This document shows, one piece after another, positions 17,640 to 26,227 of a stretch of 26,227 bases of DNA (position 1 is the stretch's first letter; the number at the start of each line of letters is the position of its first letter). Position numbers and translations under genes: made by a program. The DNA lies in assembly GCA_004151065.3 (NCBI GenBank), contig NWUY0300072728.1, positions 1 to 26,227 on the forward strand. The letters are read 5' to 3'. The notes beneath the pieces were generated by a model. That model was not told the origin of the DNA. It was given only the letters and a program-made list of their open reading frames with translations, and ran no database searches. Source of the stretch: Larix sibirica. Lineage: Eukaryota > Streptophyta > Pinopsida > Pinales > Pinaceae.

Positions 17640-18069
17640 ATTAGATGGGAAGATTGTTTTAATCGATTTTATTGTTATGGAAATCCCGCTTGACTTCAAT
17701 ATGCTCCTTGGGAACGATTATATATATGCCATGAATGTTGTGGTGTCTACGTTCTTTTGTGTGATGCATTTTCCTTACGATGGAATCATTGTCACTATTG
17801 ATCAAATTGATTTTATTGATCCTTTTCTTTACCTGACTTTAGACCAAGTGTTCCATTTCCTTGTTTCTAGTGTTTCGGTAAACGCTACCCTGCCATGGGT
17901 GAATTACATGGCTTCATATCCCATAAGTCCAATTGTTACTGATAAAAATCCTCTACATTCATGTTCTCCTTCTTGGGACTTGGTTTCGACAGTTAACCAT
18001 GTGATTTATCCATTAGGTTCATTAGAGATTGATCTCCCCATGTTGGTCCAAGTGAATGTTTCAGCATAA
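17640..18069 (+). pseudogene. Ty3/gypsy retropepsin C-terminus and downstream linker
   Basis: The frame open at 17677-18069 starts MEIPLDFNMLLGNDYIYAMN, then VVVSTFFCVMHFPYDGIIVT, IDQIDF. This matches the end of plant gypsy retropepsins (V.D.plDYN.LLGR.W...m.avvSs....v.FP.eGKivtiDQl.f), with the protease flap and LLG block conserved. The catalytic Asp-Thr/Ser-Gly lies upstream and is not readable. The remaining 80 residues (YMASYPISPIVTDKNPLHSC and onward) resemble the poorly conserved protease-RT linker. No RT follows; the element is truncated or decayed. Confidence 0.72.
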
Positions 18070-18495
18070 GTTCTCATTGGGGTGATGCTCTTCCCTAAAA
18101 TGAAGTTTTCCTAGAAGCTATAGTCAATTTTGACATTCCTGCAAATATTTTTGTTCTTTCCAAAGATCATCTCCTTAGATTGGACTCATTTTCCATCAAA
18201 TTCAACCTCAATTTTCCTTTTGAGTCTAATCTTACTAATAGTGGATCCTCAAATTTTAGCTTTTTTGAGTCTCTGGACTCTGTCATTGAACTGCAAGTTG
18301 GTGTTCCTAATTAGTCTTATTCTTTCAGCATATCTTTAAACTTATGTGATGATGAGTTTGTTCCTACTGATTCCATTGTTGATTTCAGCTTTGATTTTCC
18401 CTATGGGTCTAATCGTATTGATTGTAGGTCCTTAGACCTTGGTGTTCTTAAGTCTTCTCTGGTGTCACTATGCATTGGAAATGAAAATTGTTGAA
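18070..18495 (+). pseudogene. Decayed linker coding downstream of gypsy retropepsin
   Basis: Pieces are readable across frames: EAIVNFDIPANIF, LDSFSIKFNLNFPFESNLTN, GSSNFSFFESLDSVIELQVG, then DEFVPTDSIVDFSFDFPYGS. Two imperfect repeats of a Ser/Phe/Asp-rich phrase (FNLNFPFESN and FSFDFPYGSN) occur about 190 bases apart. I recognise no domain. By position it is internal gypsy sequence. Confidence 0.45.
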
Positions 18496-20985
18496 GATAT
18501 CAAAGTTACATAAACCCCTATCAAAGTAACTCGTATCATATATTTCTTTCTATATTTTTTAGATATGATCATGGTATTGTTGTTTCTTGGATATAGGATT
18601 TTGAATTGGATTCTCGGTTTCTTAGGGACCATGATTTGCATGTTGTTTGATATGATGAAGCGTATTTGAAAGCTTGTATATAGGTTTAGGCTTTCCCTCT
18701 ATTATGATGCATTTAAACTTTTTTCCACTCAAATTTTCCATAGGGTCAAACCTGTCGGATATTAATGCGTCAGCCTTTTCTATTTGTATTTTGCACTAGT
18801 GTAGCAAAAGATCCTACATAACATGGGACACTGTAGTTAGCACCCCCTTTCCATTTCGGTGCCCATGCTGAGATTTTCTAGTAGGCTCAAGAGCCTCTTT
18901 AGTTTTATCATGACTTTGGGAAGAAACCCCATGCCTCTCTTTCTCATCTATTTCCAGCATTCCCTACAAGGCTCTCATTTTTGTTCATTATGCATTCGTC
19001 TTTGCTCAGTATTACTTGCAGACTTATGCCTCATGCTTCGCTGCAAATCTCATAATGCCATTGCATTATGCTTATGTTGCTCCGATCACTTGCATCCATT
19101 GCATTTGCATTCTCGACTATATTTTTGGAAGAAACATGTTTATGAGTTTCCATCTCTTGCCCCAAAAAAAAATTGTATTTTGTTTAGCATAGGTTTATTC
19201 CATGCACTTGGAATATAGTTGCATGCCTTGTGACACTCATGTATTCCATTGTATTATGGTTTTTTTTTTCTTTTTAGTCTTTATTAATATGAAAAAGGCA
19301 CACAAAAAATCAAATATTTATAAAAAAAGAGAGAGGAGGGAAAGATTTTATATCTTCATTTTGTTGTGACAATGGTCTCAATAATGTCACCCTTGAACAA
19401 GGCACCAATTTTGAGTCTTCTCGACAAGTTGGCAACTAGTATTGCCTTAGGAGCTTAAACATGATCTCTAAGTTTGCACTCCTCTTATTAGTTACTCTTC
19501 CAGACACCATGGAGAATTTGTCATTGCTTCATGCATTGCATATTTATATCATTGTTCGCTTTGCATCAATTGCTACCCAAGTCACCATTGTGTCATGTTA
19601 ATGTTCAAGGGTTGCTTTAATATTGTCTCAGCCATTCCTCAGATTCTTTGATTGTTCATATTGACCTTCCATGTTTTCAAGTTTCTCTCAATGTCATCAT
19701 CATTACCAATGTTTTTACTCCTTCTAGTGTAGAAGGTCACCATTAACTTCTCATTAGCGGGTCATTTCTCATGAAGTATGACACATTTCTCTAAGAGATT
19801 GACCTAGAGTTGGTATCACCTTGGGCCTATTTTCATCATTATCAGGTTACTTCATGCTTAATATATGACAACTCATCATTGGTCACTGACTAAGTGGTTC
19901 CCATTGTTTGATAACAAGACCTTTAATCACATGTTGGGATTCATAATATACCTTGGATTCCATCTTCATCATGATGGGGTTCCTCACCTTTTTCAACAGC
20001 ATTGATTATTAGTTGTTGCTCGGAGGATCTTATTTGTGCATTATTCTCATCAAGTGCATGCAAGAGATGTACTCAATGGTGTGTTCGTGCGGAGATTTTT
20101 GTCCACAAACTTGTAAAACAAATTAGTTCCTGAAACTTGCTCGTGTTGGTTGAATGGAATACCCTAATGCCTCCCTCCCATTAGATCTCTTCTTATCAAC
20201 ATCAACTCAGTTTTATCTAGGAAAGAGATTTAGATATCTTTCCAGTACCTTCAGACTTGCAGCCATTAGTAGCAGGTTCCCTTGTTGTCAACAAAGGGAA
20301 TGCATCAATGTTCCTTGATTGGTATATTTTACAAGTGTTCGACATCAACACTTATATTCACATTTGCTAGAATGTATTGTGTACTTTGATGCCCATTATC
20401 ACTATTGGTGGGTTGTCTTGTGTTTGTTAACGATATGCATCAATGACAAATAATCAAATGGTGTCCCCCATGTTCGACTCTAGATAATTTATTCTCATGG
20501 TAAGGATTCGTACATATCAACATGTTTGGACTGAAGACCTTGGGCTATAGTAGTATTACATTATTATTTCATTGTCCAAGTTGCACGAGACTGTTCCACA
20601 CACTTTATAACATCGGTACTTTATGGAGAACCAATTTGTCCTTATCTTAGTTCCAATTGTTATGATGTATATTGAGATATAATTCCAATTTGTATTTACT
20701 CATGGATATGATCTATTTTTGACATGGATCCAACATGTATCTTTTTGTAGCCATGATTCTACATCTCATATAATTCATGGATCCGCAGGGTACTTGATTT
20801 AGAAGCAATACTTATTTACACCTAAGCATGGGTATGCCCGCCTCAAGGAAAATATTCATCTAATATATTGATCTTTGTTGTAGGTACTTTTTTTAGCCAA
20901 AGTACAAAGAACTACGCATGACCCCACATTACACCTCCTTCCATCAATTATACTACATTTTGGCCATCGGCACTCCCTCTAACCT
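18496..20985. other. Long non-coding stretch, probably gypsy internal or 3' spacer
   Basis: Nearly 2.5 kb without a recognised domain. The 119-codon frame at 18859-19218 is Ser/Leu/Cys/His-rich, derived from TGCATT-like repeats, and is not like a known protein. From 19219 to 21467 no frame reaches 60 codons on either strand. A purine run (about 19322-19345) could be an internal polypurine tract. Confidence 0.5.
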
Positions 20986-20989
20986 CATA

Positions 20990-21470
20990 CATTAGGGGGC
21001 ATCTATTATAGCTTGATTTGACACAGCAGTGTCTTCCATGATTGAATGGCCTACATCAAAAGCCACTTGAAACTTTCTCTAGCTAAAAGTACTTCAAAAA
21101 AACTATTTTGAGTGTCTTTCCCTTGAGAAAGGAATGTGAGCATGCTCCTTTCCTTTAGGAAAGGTGCGTGGGCATTGAAATTTATGCAAAAAAATCAAGA
21201 ATTTCGCGATCCTAAACAATTCCTTTGGAAGTTTCTTCTATATAACTCCTTGGAATTGCCATCTAACTATCTCAACCATGTCACAAAATTATAAAAGAAG
21301 GCTTCATGGGAGAGATAGGGGCATTCATGTTGTTATTATCCTTATTCTAGAAAAATAGTCGTGTGTTCTCTTGAGTTTTTATGATATCTCTTCCCTCATA
21401 AACCCTTGTTTCTGAGTTTCATCTTCCTTTTGAGTGGTGAAGTCCATATTTTATAGTTGATCTCTCCCTA
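20990..21470 (+). repeat. Candidate gypsy polypurine tract and LTR with TATA box
   Basis: ATTAGGGGGCATC at 20991-21003 resembles a polypurine tract leading into an LTR. About 290 bases later a good TATA box (TATAAAAG, 21290-21297) is followed by TTCTTGAGTTTTT- and CATAAACCC-like R/U5 sequence. The order tract-U3-TATA-R is as expected of an LTR. No second copy is in the window and the terminal dinucleotides are unclear. Confidence 0.35.
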
Positions 21471-22009
21471 GTGTTTAAGGTGAATATTTAAGTTTGGAAG
21501 GTATATCATTAGTGGCTCAGCTTCGTAGGGACCCAGGTGGTGGTTCCAAAAGGTGTTGATAGTGAGATTAGGTATAATTGTACTTGTTGTTAATTTTGAA
21601 TAAAATAGAGATCTATTCTCTCCCTTGCCTGCCCCCCAAAAAATATGATAGTTAATGTTTAATTGTTTATAATGCATGTTAGATCTTGGAATCAATCTTT
21701 TGATAGGTTGATAAGGGTTAGTTTATGATAAATTTCAATCACTTTAGATTTATTTATCTATATAGCCATATGATTTGAGAAAGGTAATTTTATCTTGTGT
21801 GCAGGTTGTAGGCTTTATTGAATTGCACTGTGATTTACATATGGGAGAGAGATTTAGGATGGTCATCCAGATACAGGTACTTATTCTTCCTCATCTCTTA
21901 TTTAATTGTTTGGCTATTATTCACTATTTTTTGGAGAATTGTATTGTCATATCTCATCTCAATCTAGAATAGTTTTCCCTGGCTATTTAGAATTTTTTGT
22001 CTTCGACGC
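21471..22009. other. Unassigned DNA between two gypsy remnants
   Basis: No domain is recognised. The 65-codon frame at 21775-21972 is in the position of the gypsy integrase core but shows no DDE motifs, so I leave it uncalled. The boundary between the left and right gypsy elements must lie somewhere here. Confidence 0.45.
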
Positions 22010-22693
22010 TCCTTGCAGAATGGTGGTACAATACCACCTATCATGGTTCTACCAAAATGTCACCCTGTGACATTGTCTATGGACAAAACTCCCTATTTGT
22101 GTCCTCGTACATACCAAGCACATCAAGGTTTGAGAAATGGACATAACTTTAAAATAAGGGATGATATTCTCCGCACACTTACGGACAATCTTGTCTTGGC
22201 TTGAATTTGGATGAATCAACAAGTATATCAACATTTCTCTGAGCGCCACTTTGAAGAAGGGTATCATGTGTTTCTTCATCTCCAACTCTATAAATACCTC
22301 TATCAAGGATAAGAGCCACCAAAATATAACAACCTAGTTCTACGGCCCCTATCATATCATCAAGCGAATTGAACAACCCACCTAAATATTATCATTCCCA
22401 ATTCACTCTACGATCCACCTAGTATTTCATGTGGCATGATTGAAGAAAGCGGTTGGGTCAAATTGTTGATTTTAGACCATCCTCCTTGAACTTGATGACG
22501 TTCCATTTGGTTATAGCCCAAGGTAATAGTTCAAAAAGGAGAGCATTGTTTATGCCAACTCATTATTAAGGGATTCTTGATAAAATGGAATGATGCATAG
22601 CCTAAATATTCGATCTAGGAATCAAGTCTAATTTTATATCAATTTCCACATCTCCAATCTTAATGACAACATTGCTTTTGAAGGGAGGATGCA
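22010..22693 (+). pseudogene. Ty3/gypsy integrase C-terminus with chromodomain-like end
   Basis: Read across frames: AEWWYNTTYHGSTKMSPC (22017), IVYGQNSL, RDDILRTLTDNLVLAQ-like (22163), FSERHFEEGYHVFLHLQLYK (22238), FYGPYHIIKRI (22340), HLVFHV-LKKAVG (22412-22456), and LIKW at 22577-22588. The order matches the gypsy integrase tail: W.N...H.s...tPFe..YG, ...NL..AQ.rMk..aD..R....f..GD.V.l.Lqpy, GP..i...i...AY, H.vFHVS.LK, then the chromodomain motif vLIkW. LIKW suggests a chromovirus. The frame runs to the polypurine tract. Stops and shifts make it inactive. The catalytic core is missing upstream. Confidence 0.85.
22681..22693 (+). other. Gypsy polypurine tract
   Basis: AAGGGAGGATGCA overlaps the end of the pol reading frame (AFEGRM) and sits directly before the LTR start TGTTAGGG. 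This arrangement is standard for plant chromoviruses. Confidence 0.8.
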
Positions 22694-23209
22694 TGTTAGG
22701 GTCTTTCCCTAACCCCTCTAGTTATGGGTACTTAAGTTGTTGAAATTTAGTTAATTAATGTAGAATGTCCATCTTATTTTAATAAAGCTCACTGGGTAGT
22801 TGACATGTGGTTAATTGAAATAAAGGGAAATCCTTATTGAATAAGGCCCCAACTAGGTAATTGGTACTCATTAATGAATGCATAATTGTTATTAATGCAA
22901 GAGCCACTAATGGTAAGGATTTGGAGTAGATAAAAACTATTTATAGAGGTAGAAAGTTATGAAACATTTTGTCAATAATTCTCATTATATTGATTATATG
23001 TTTCCAATGTGTTATGTAATGAATATATTCATGCAAGGAGAACACGTGTTCTCTAGATTGATAAACCTTTGCTTTGTGTCTCTTAAATTGGGGCCCATGG
23101 GTTGAAAGGCATCGTTTGATTTAGTTTCCGATTGATCTCATCCCATTATATTTTCATCCCCGATGCATTCTGTGTATATCATTAATGCATTAATGGCAAT
23201 TTGATAACA
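22694..23209 (+). repeat. Gypsy 3' LTR (~516 bp, TGTTA...TAACA)
   Basis: The repeat starts TGTTAGGG right after the polypurine tract and most plausibly ends at TAACA (23205-23209), giving 5-bp inverted termini. A 7-bp inverted repeat (GTTAGGG-TCTTT-CCCTAAC, 22695-22713) lies at the left end. A TATA-like TATTTATAGAGG is at 22939. A 16-bp palindrome with a G-box core lies at 23038-23053. No second LTR is in the window, so the right end rests on the terminal inverted repeat only. Confidence 0.72.
23038..23053. promoter_or_regulatory. 16-bp perfect palindrome with G-box core in the LTR
   Basis: GAGAACACGTGTTCTC reads the same on both strands and has CACGTG at its centre. It lies about 100 bases downstream of the LTR TATA-like box, so in the transcribed R/U5 part. 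G-boxes bind bZIP/bHLH factors in plants. A role here is inference. Confidence 0.6.
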
Positions 23210-24229
23210 ACACAACTAAAATATCTCCTTGGGCTCCAATCTGGCATTCTTTGAGTGCACTATGTTGGAAATTTCAGTTGCAATTGTGTGGTTGGCTTCA
23301 CAAAATTTTATATTAACTCCAAAGGTTGGGTGTGCACAATGTCCATCACATGTCCATATGCTCCTCTGAGGTTAGAGAGAAGTTACGAAGGGAGAATTCC
23401 TTGAAGTATTTGTGCTAAATGGAGGGGGAAACAAAACAACCTCCTAGGGGATCTTAAGATGAGTTGAAATACAACAAACTAGAGATTCAAAGAAATTGTG
23501 AATCCATATCCAATTTATTCCTTATGTGTATTAGCATGGAGGAACTTACTTCAGTCTCCCATTCCTACATTTATAGTATATGCCTTACTATCTAAACTGC
23601 ACATGGTCTCTATCATGGTTAGATACTTGAGTTTGATGTTTAAATTATTCTTTCCACTTATTCCATTGAAGAGTCAAGTCCATAAACTTGCAATGATATT
23701 CTATGACCTCCCACTCATAGTTGTTCAACCCTCACTGCAATTCTTTAATCTCACACAATAGACAACATTTACTGTGGTAGTGGCAATGCACCATCTCTTC
23801 CTCTATTATGGGCAAGAGATAGACTATACTAGATAACACTCCTACAAGGAGAATAATGTTCAAAACTATTTGAGAGCACTGTGATTTCTTGCCTTTCTCA
23901 TCAATTTTTTGAATTTGGTGTAGAGATGACCTATCATAACTCATAACCATCTCAAGAAATCTCGCATGCAACATCGACTACTTGCATTTTATAGGACTAA
24001 AGAGAGCACATAAGGGAGATATGTATGAGATGACGGTGGTAACGATGGGGACTTCAATTCCTTTTTGTTTGTACCTACATGATGGGACATTTTTTGTAGG
24101 TTGGCTTAATCCCCATAATGCGCTTACATGTCATGGGAGGTGTAAATTGATAGTATGTTCAACGAATTCCCCATTTGATCTATAAACCCCTTATTATAAT
24201 CATGCTCCAAGGTTGGTTTGTGGTGTAAT
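23210..24229. other. Non-coding DNA between LTR remnants
   Basis: No domain is recognised on either strand. Frames of 67-87 codons at 23498-23761 (+), 23732-23974 (-) and 23982-24185 (+) are hydrophobic or unremarkable and resemble no family known to me. Confidence 0.5.
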
Positions 24230-24531
24230 TTGAGGGGTTACACAAGTAGTTGTCAATAGTGTAGTCACATGATATACATCAATTATCATACATGCATGCA
24301 AATGTCGAAGGAGGATGAAGACTAATTAGGAACCCAATAAAAAGTAGTCTTTATTATTAGACAGTCATCGCAATCCTCTTCATAATAGGCCTATTTGTAC
24401 ATTTACATTCCTTTGGGTAGTTGTAACTATCATAACAACATTGTTCAGTCGACCGACATGACCACTAGGTCGACTACATTACATTAGTCGATCATTAGAC
24501 TAGTTTATTAGTCAAATAAACTCCTCCAACA
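24230..24531 (-). repeat. Probable 3' LTR of a minus-strand LTR retrotransposon
   Basis: On the minus strand the LTR would start TGTTGGAGGAGTTTATTTG at 24531, directly after a G-rich polypurine tract. A TATA-like CAAATAGGCC lies about 135 bases in (near 24391-24400). The far end is uncertain and set by eye near 24230. TGTTGGAGG is a common start for plant copia LTRs, but the class of this element is not proven. Confidence 0.5.
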
Positions 24532-24546
24532 TCACCCCCAACCTCG
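24532..24546 (-). other. Polypurine tract of the minus-strand element
   Basis: On the minus strand CGAGGTTGGGGGTGA immediately precedes TGTTGGAGG. A five-G purine tract at this spot is the classic plus-strand primer before a 3' LTR. Confidence 0.6.
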
Positions 24547-24549
24547 AAG

Positions 24550-25545
24550 ATTCTTCGTACCAAAGAAATGACGAGAAAAAATTACAAAATTAATCAGATT
24601 TTAAGAAGAAAAAATATGATATGTATCTTCCATTTGAATGCTTATGGTAACATTCATCGGTGAAGGTTGGTTTTTTGAAGAGTTGGGATTGAAAATGGAA
24701 CACTAGCCACACTGGTCATGGTGGTGACTAGGTTGGAGGTGGTTGTGTAGCTTGATTGACAACATATGTGCATACTTGATGAATATGTGGTGTGATTTGT
24801 TCTATTCAAATTGCAAATTCATCCCATTCCTCTATAATCTACACTTTAATAATAGTTGCTTTGCTCATTTCCTCCAAGTACTCCATCTTGTGTTGTAACA
24901 ATGCTTCTTGGATTTCCACGTTGTTGGGGTCGTATTTTCTTGTACTTGGTGAATTTGTTGATGCACATCCTAGATATGTTAAATTGCTATGGCAAACTCT
25001 AATTGTGCATTCTTTCCCTCCTAAAACCACTATTTCCCATGGGTCGTCAATTTTGCTTCTATTTTCCTTTATTGCTCAGAATGTTTGGTCAATGACTCCC
25101 TATTGTCACCTACTATACAACTCTTGTATTAGGGACTATGTAACATTAATTCAACTACAAACATTAGCATAGTGCATGGACCAATTAGCTAAAATAATGT
25201 TAATATTTACAATGATTGCTCCTGTGCCATACAACTACTCTTTAAGTTGATCAAACTTTTCAAATTATTTTCCAAAAACTATTGTCGACTTGCCTACTTT
25301 TAACGGTTGACTTTCTACCATCAAATTGTCTTGTTTATTAACAAGGACGGAGACTAGTTCATTGAGACAACTGATTGGATCCCTTTAAGGGATCAACTAA
25401 CTTCACTCTAAATATGCTTTCTACTTTGGCCTAAAAACTCTTCCAAACTTGTTCTTGTTTGGCTCTCCTATGCTTGAGTTTCTTGGTTGAGGTGCTCAAT
25501 CTTTTCTTTTTTTCTTTGTATACTTCTTCAATCTTAGAGCCTAAG
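24550..25545 (-). pseudogene. Unrecognised decayed coding region of the minus-strand element
   Basis: On the minus strand one frame can be followed from about 25390 to 24780 with only stop codons, no shift. It reads ELVSVLVNKQDNLMVESQPL (near 25350), LYGTGAIIVNINIILANWSM, IKENRSKIDDPWEIVVLGGK, then the open part 25030-24839 (TIRVCHSNLTYLGCASTNSP, IQEALLQHKMEYLEEMSKAT) and IIEEWDEFAI. Upstream, after at least one shift, is a Lys/Glu-rich, coiled-coil-like piece (SKIEEVYKEKK near 25540). I recognise no domain. It is upstream of a polypurine tract and LTR, so it is most likely a retrotransposon open frame. The + strand frame at 24792-25172 (126 codons) is its shadow. Confidence 0.5.
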
Positions 25546-26227
25546 GCATTGTGTAGCATCCGTATCCATCATTCTAATTATAGGAGGGTATAGTTAAGAA
25601 TTTCATGTCACTAAATTTCGCCCCATGGAGCCATTATCTAAATTTAAAACTATTTTAAGCCTCCCATGGCCAACATAGAATAAGAAATGCATGTGCAAAT
25701 GCATGAATATAAAACACATCAAAAATATCCACAAACGCATCATGGATAAACAATCATCTTCATCACAAGATGTAAATATAATCGTTTCACATTCATAGAC
25801 AAAGAGAGTACTTATCATTTAACATAAGAATATCCAAGCAATTGGTTGTGTAAGAGCAATTTTCCACCCAACCATAGGTATCAGCTACAAACACCACCAC
25901 CCCAAGTTAAGCTTGAGGCCACCAAGGCGATAGAAGCACATACAAGCTTCTCTCTCTCATCTCGAAACCCATTTTCTCTCATGCTTAGCCAATCCACTCA
26001 CCATTGAGCACTATAATCATCTCATTCAACCATACTAGCCACGGGACTCTCTTCCACTACCCCACACAACACAAGGAAGGCCTACTCTTTCTCTACTCAA
26101 CATTACCTTAGAGTACCCCAACCTTACAACGATCTTTAGTGTGTGCAGAAAGAGTCATCCTACTGTATGTTTTTAGAGAACCTCCTGTAACATCAATTCA
26201 TGGCTTCTCAAGCATCTTGGAGTAGAA
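25546..26227. other. Non-coding DNA at the right edge
   Basis: No domain is recognised. The minus frame 25603-25818 is methionine- and phenylalanine-rich and unconvincing. The stretch could be the leader or internal non-coding region of the minus-strand element, which is cut by the window edge. Confidence 0.45.

Noticed and set aside
18859-19218. 119-codon + strand frame rich in Cys, His, Leu and Ser.
   Set aside because: The composition reflects repeated TGCATT/CTC-like DNA words. There is no spaced Cys/His motif and no similarity to a known family.
24792-25172. 126-codon + strand open frame, the fourth longest in the window.
   Set aside because: It is antisense to the more protein-like minus-strand coding fossil (25030-24839 and its extension) and has a low-complexity hydrophobic composition.
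1-26227. CRISPR arrays, bacterial operons, toxin or defence genes, rRNA and tRNA genes.
   Set aside because: No regularly spaced repeats, ribosome-binding-site-led gene series, cloverleaf or rRNA-like stretch was seen. All recognisable protein signals are eukaryotic retroelements or a plant F-box fragment.

Overview
This is AT-rich plant nuclear DNA, almost certainly from a conifer or other gymnosperm. It consists of decayed transposable elements with no intact host gene. The main taxonomic clue is a Penelope-like retroelement at about 6626-8830 with a reverse transcriptase (RT) followed by a GIY-YIG endonuclease. Elements of this kind (called Dryads) are known from conifer genomes and are otherwise unusual in plants. 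The copia, gypsy and LINE remains are also of plant type. I saw no bacterial gene, operon, CRISPR array, rRNA or tRNA.

Layout. 1-549 is non-coding. 550-3216 is a Ty1/copia internal region on the + strand (gag zinc knuckle, integrase, start of the RT). It is then joined, after an internal deletion, to the last residues of the polyprotein, a polypurine tract near 3304 and a probable 3' LTR. 3900-6600 is AT-rich; it holds a lysine-rich decayed reading frame and a polypurine/LTR-like junction at 5961-5975. 6626-8830 is the Penelope-like element, broken by two short tandem duplications. 9263-9426 is an 82-bp tandem duplication that abuts a minus-strand F-box fragment (9423-9623) resembling the N-terminus of the jasmonate receptor COI1. 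10130-11966 is the 3' end of an L1-type LINE with a zf-RVT segment and an RNase H domain. 11967-13930 is mostly non-coding but holds a compact RY/G-box cluster (12965-13004). 13934-14745 and 16233-17056 are two direct copies of an unidentified repeat of about 0.8 kb.

17640-18495 is the end of a gypsy retropepsin with unknown downstream coding. A long non-coding stretch follows, with a candidate LTR promoter near 21290. 22010-22693 is the 3' end of a chromovirus-like gypsy polyprotein (integrase tail, chromodomain-like LIKW), followed by a well-defined LTR at 22694-23209. 24230-24550 looks like the 3' LTR and polypurine tract of a minus-strand LTR element. Its decayed, unrecognised coding region runs from about 25545 down to 24550.

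The pieces do not work together as a pathway. Every recognisable reading frame is broken. Many breaks are CAG-to-TAG or CAA-to-TAA changes in otherwise readable frames, as expected for methylated and silenced elements. A second theme is an unusual number of two-copy tandem duplications (33-88 bp) between 7.3 and 15.1 kb. The most notable items are the Penelope/GIY-YIG fossil, the COI1-like fragment, the unidentified 0.8-kb repeat pair and the unrecognised minus-strand coding fossil near 25 kb. I found no convincing new functional system.
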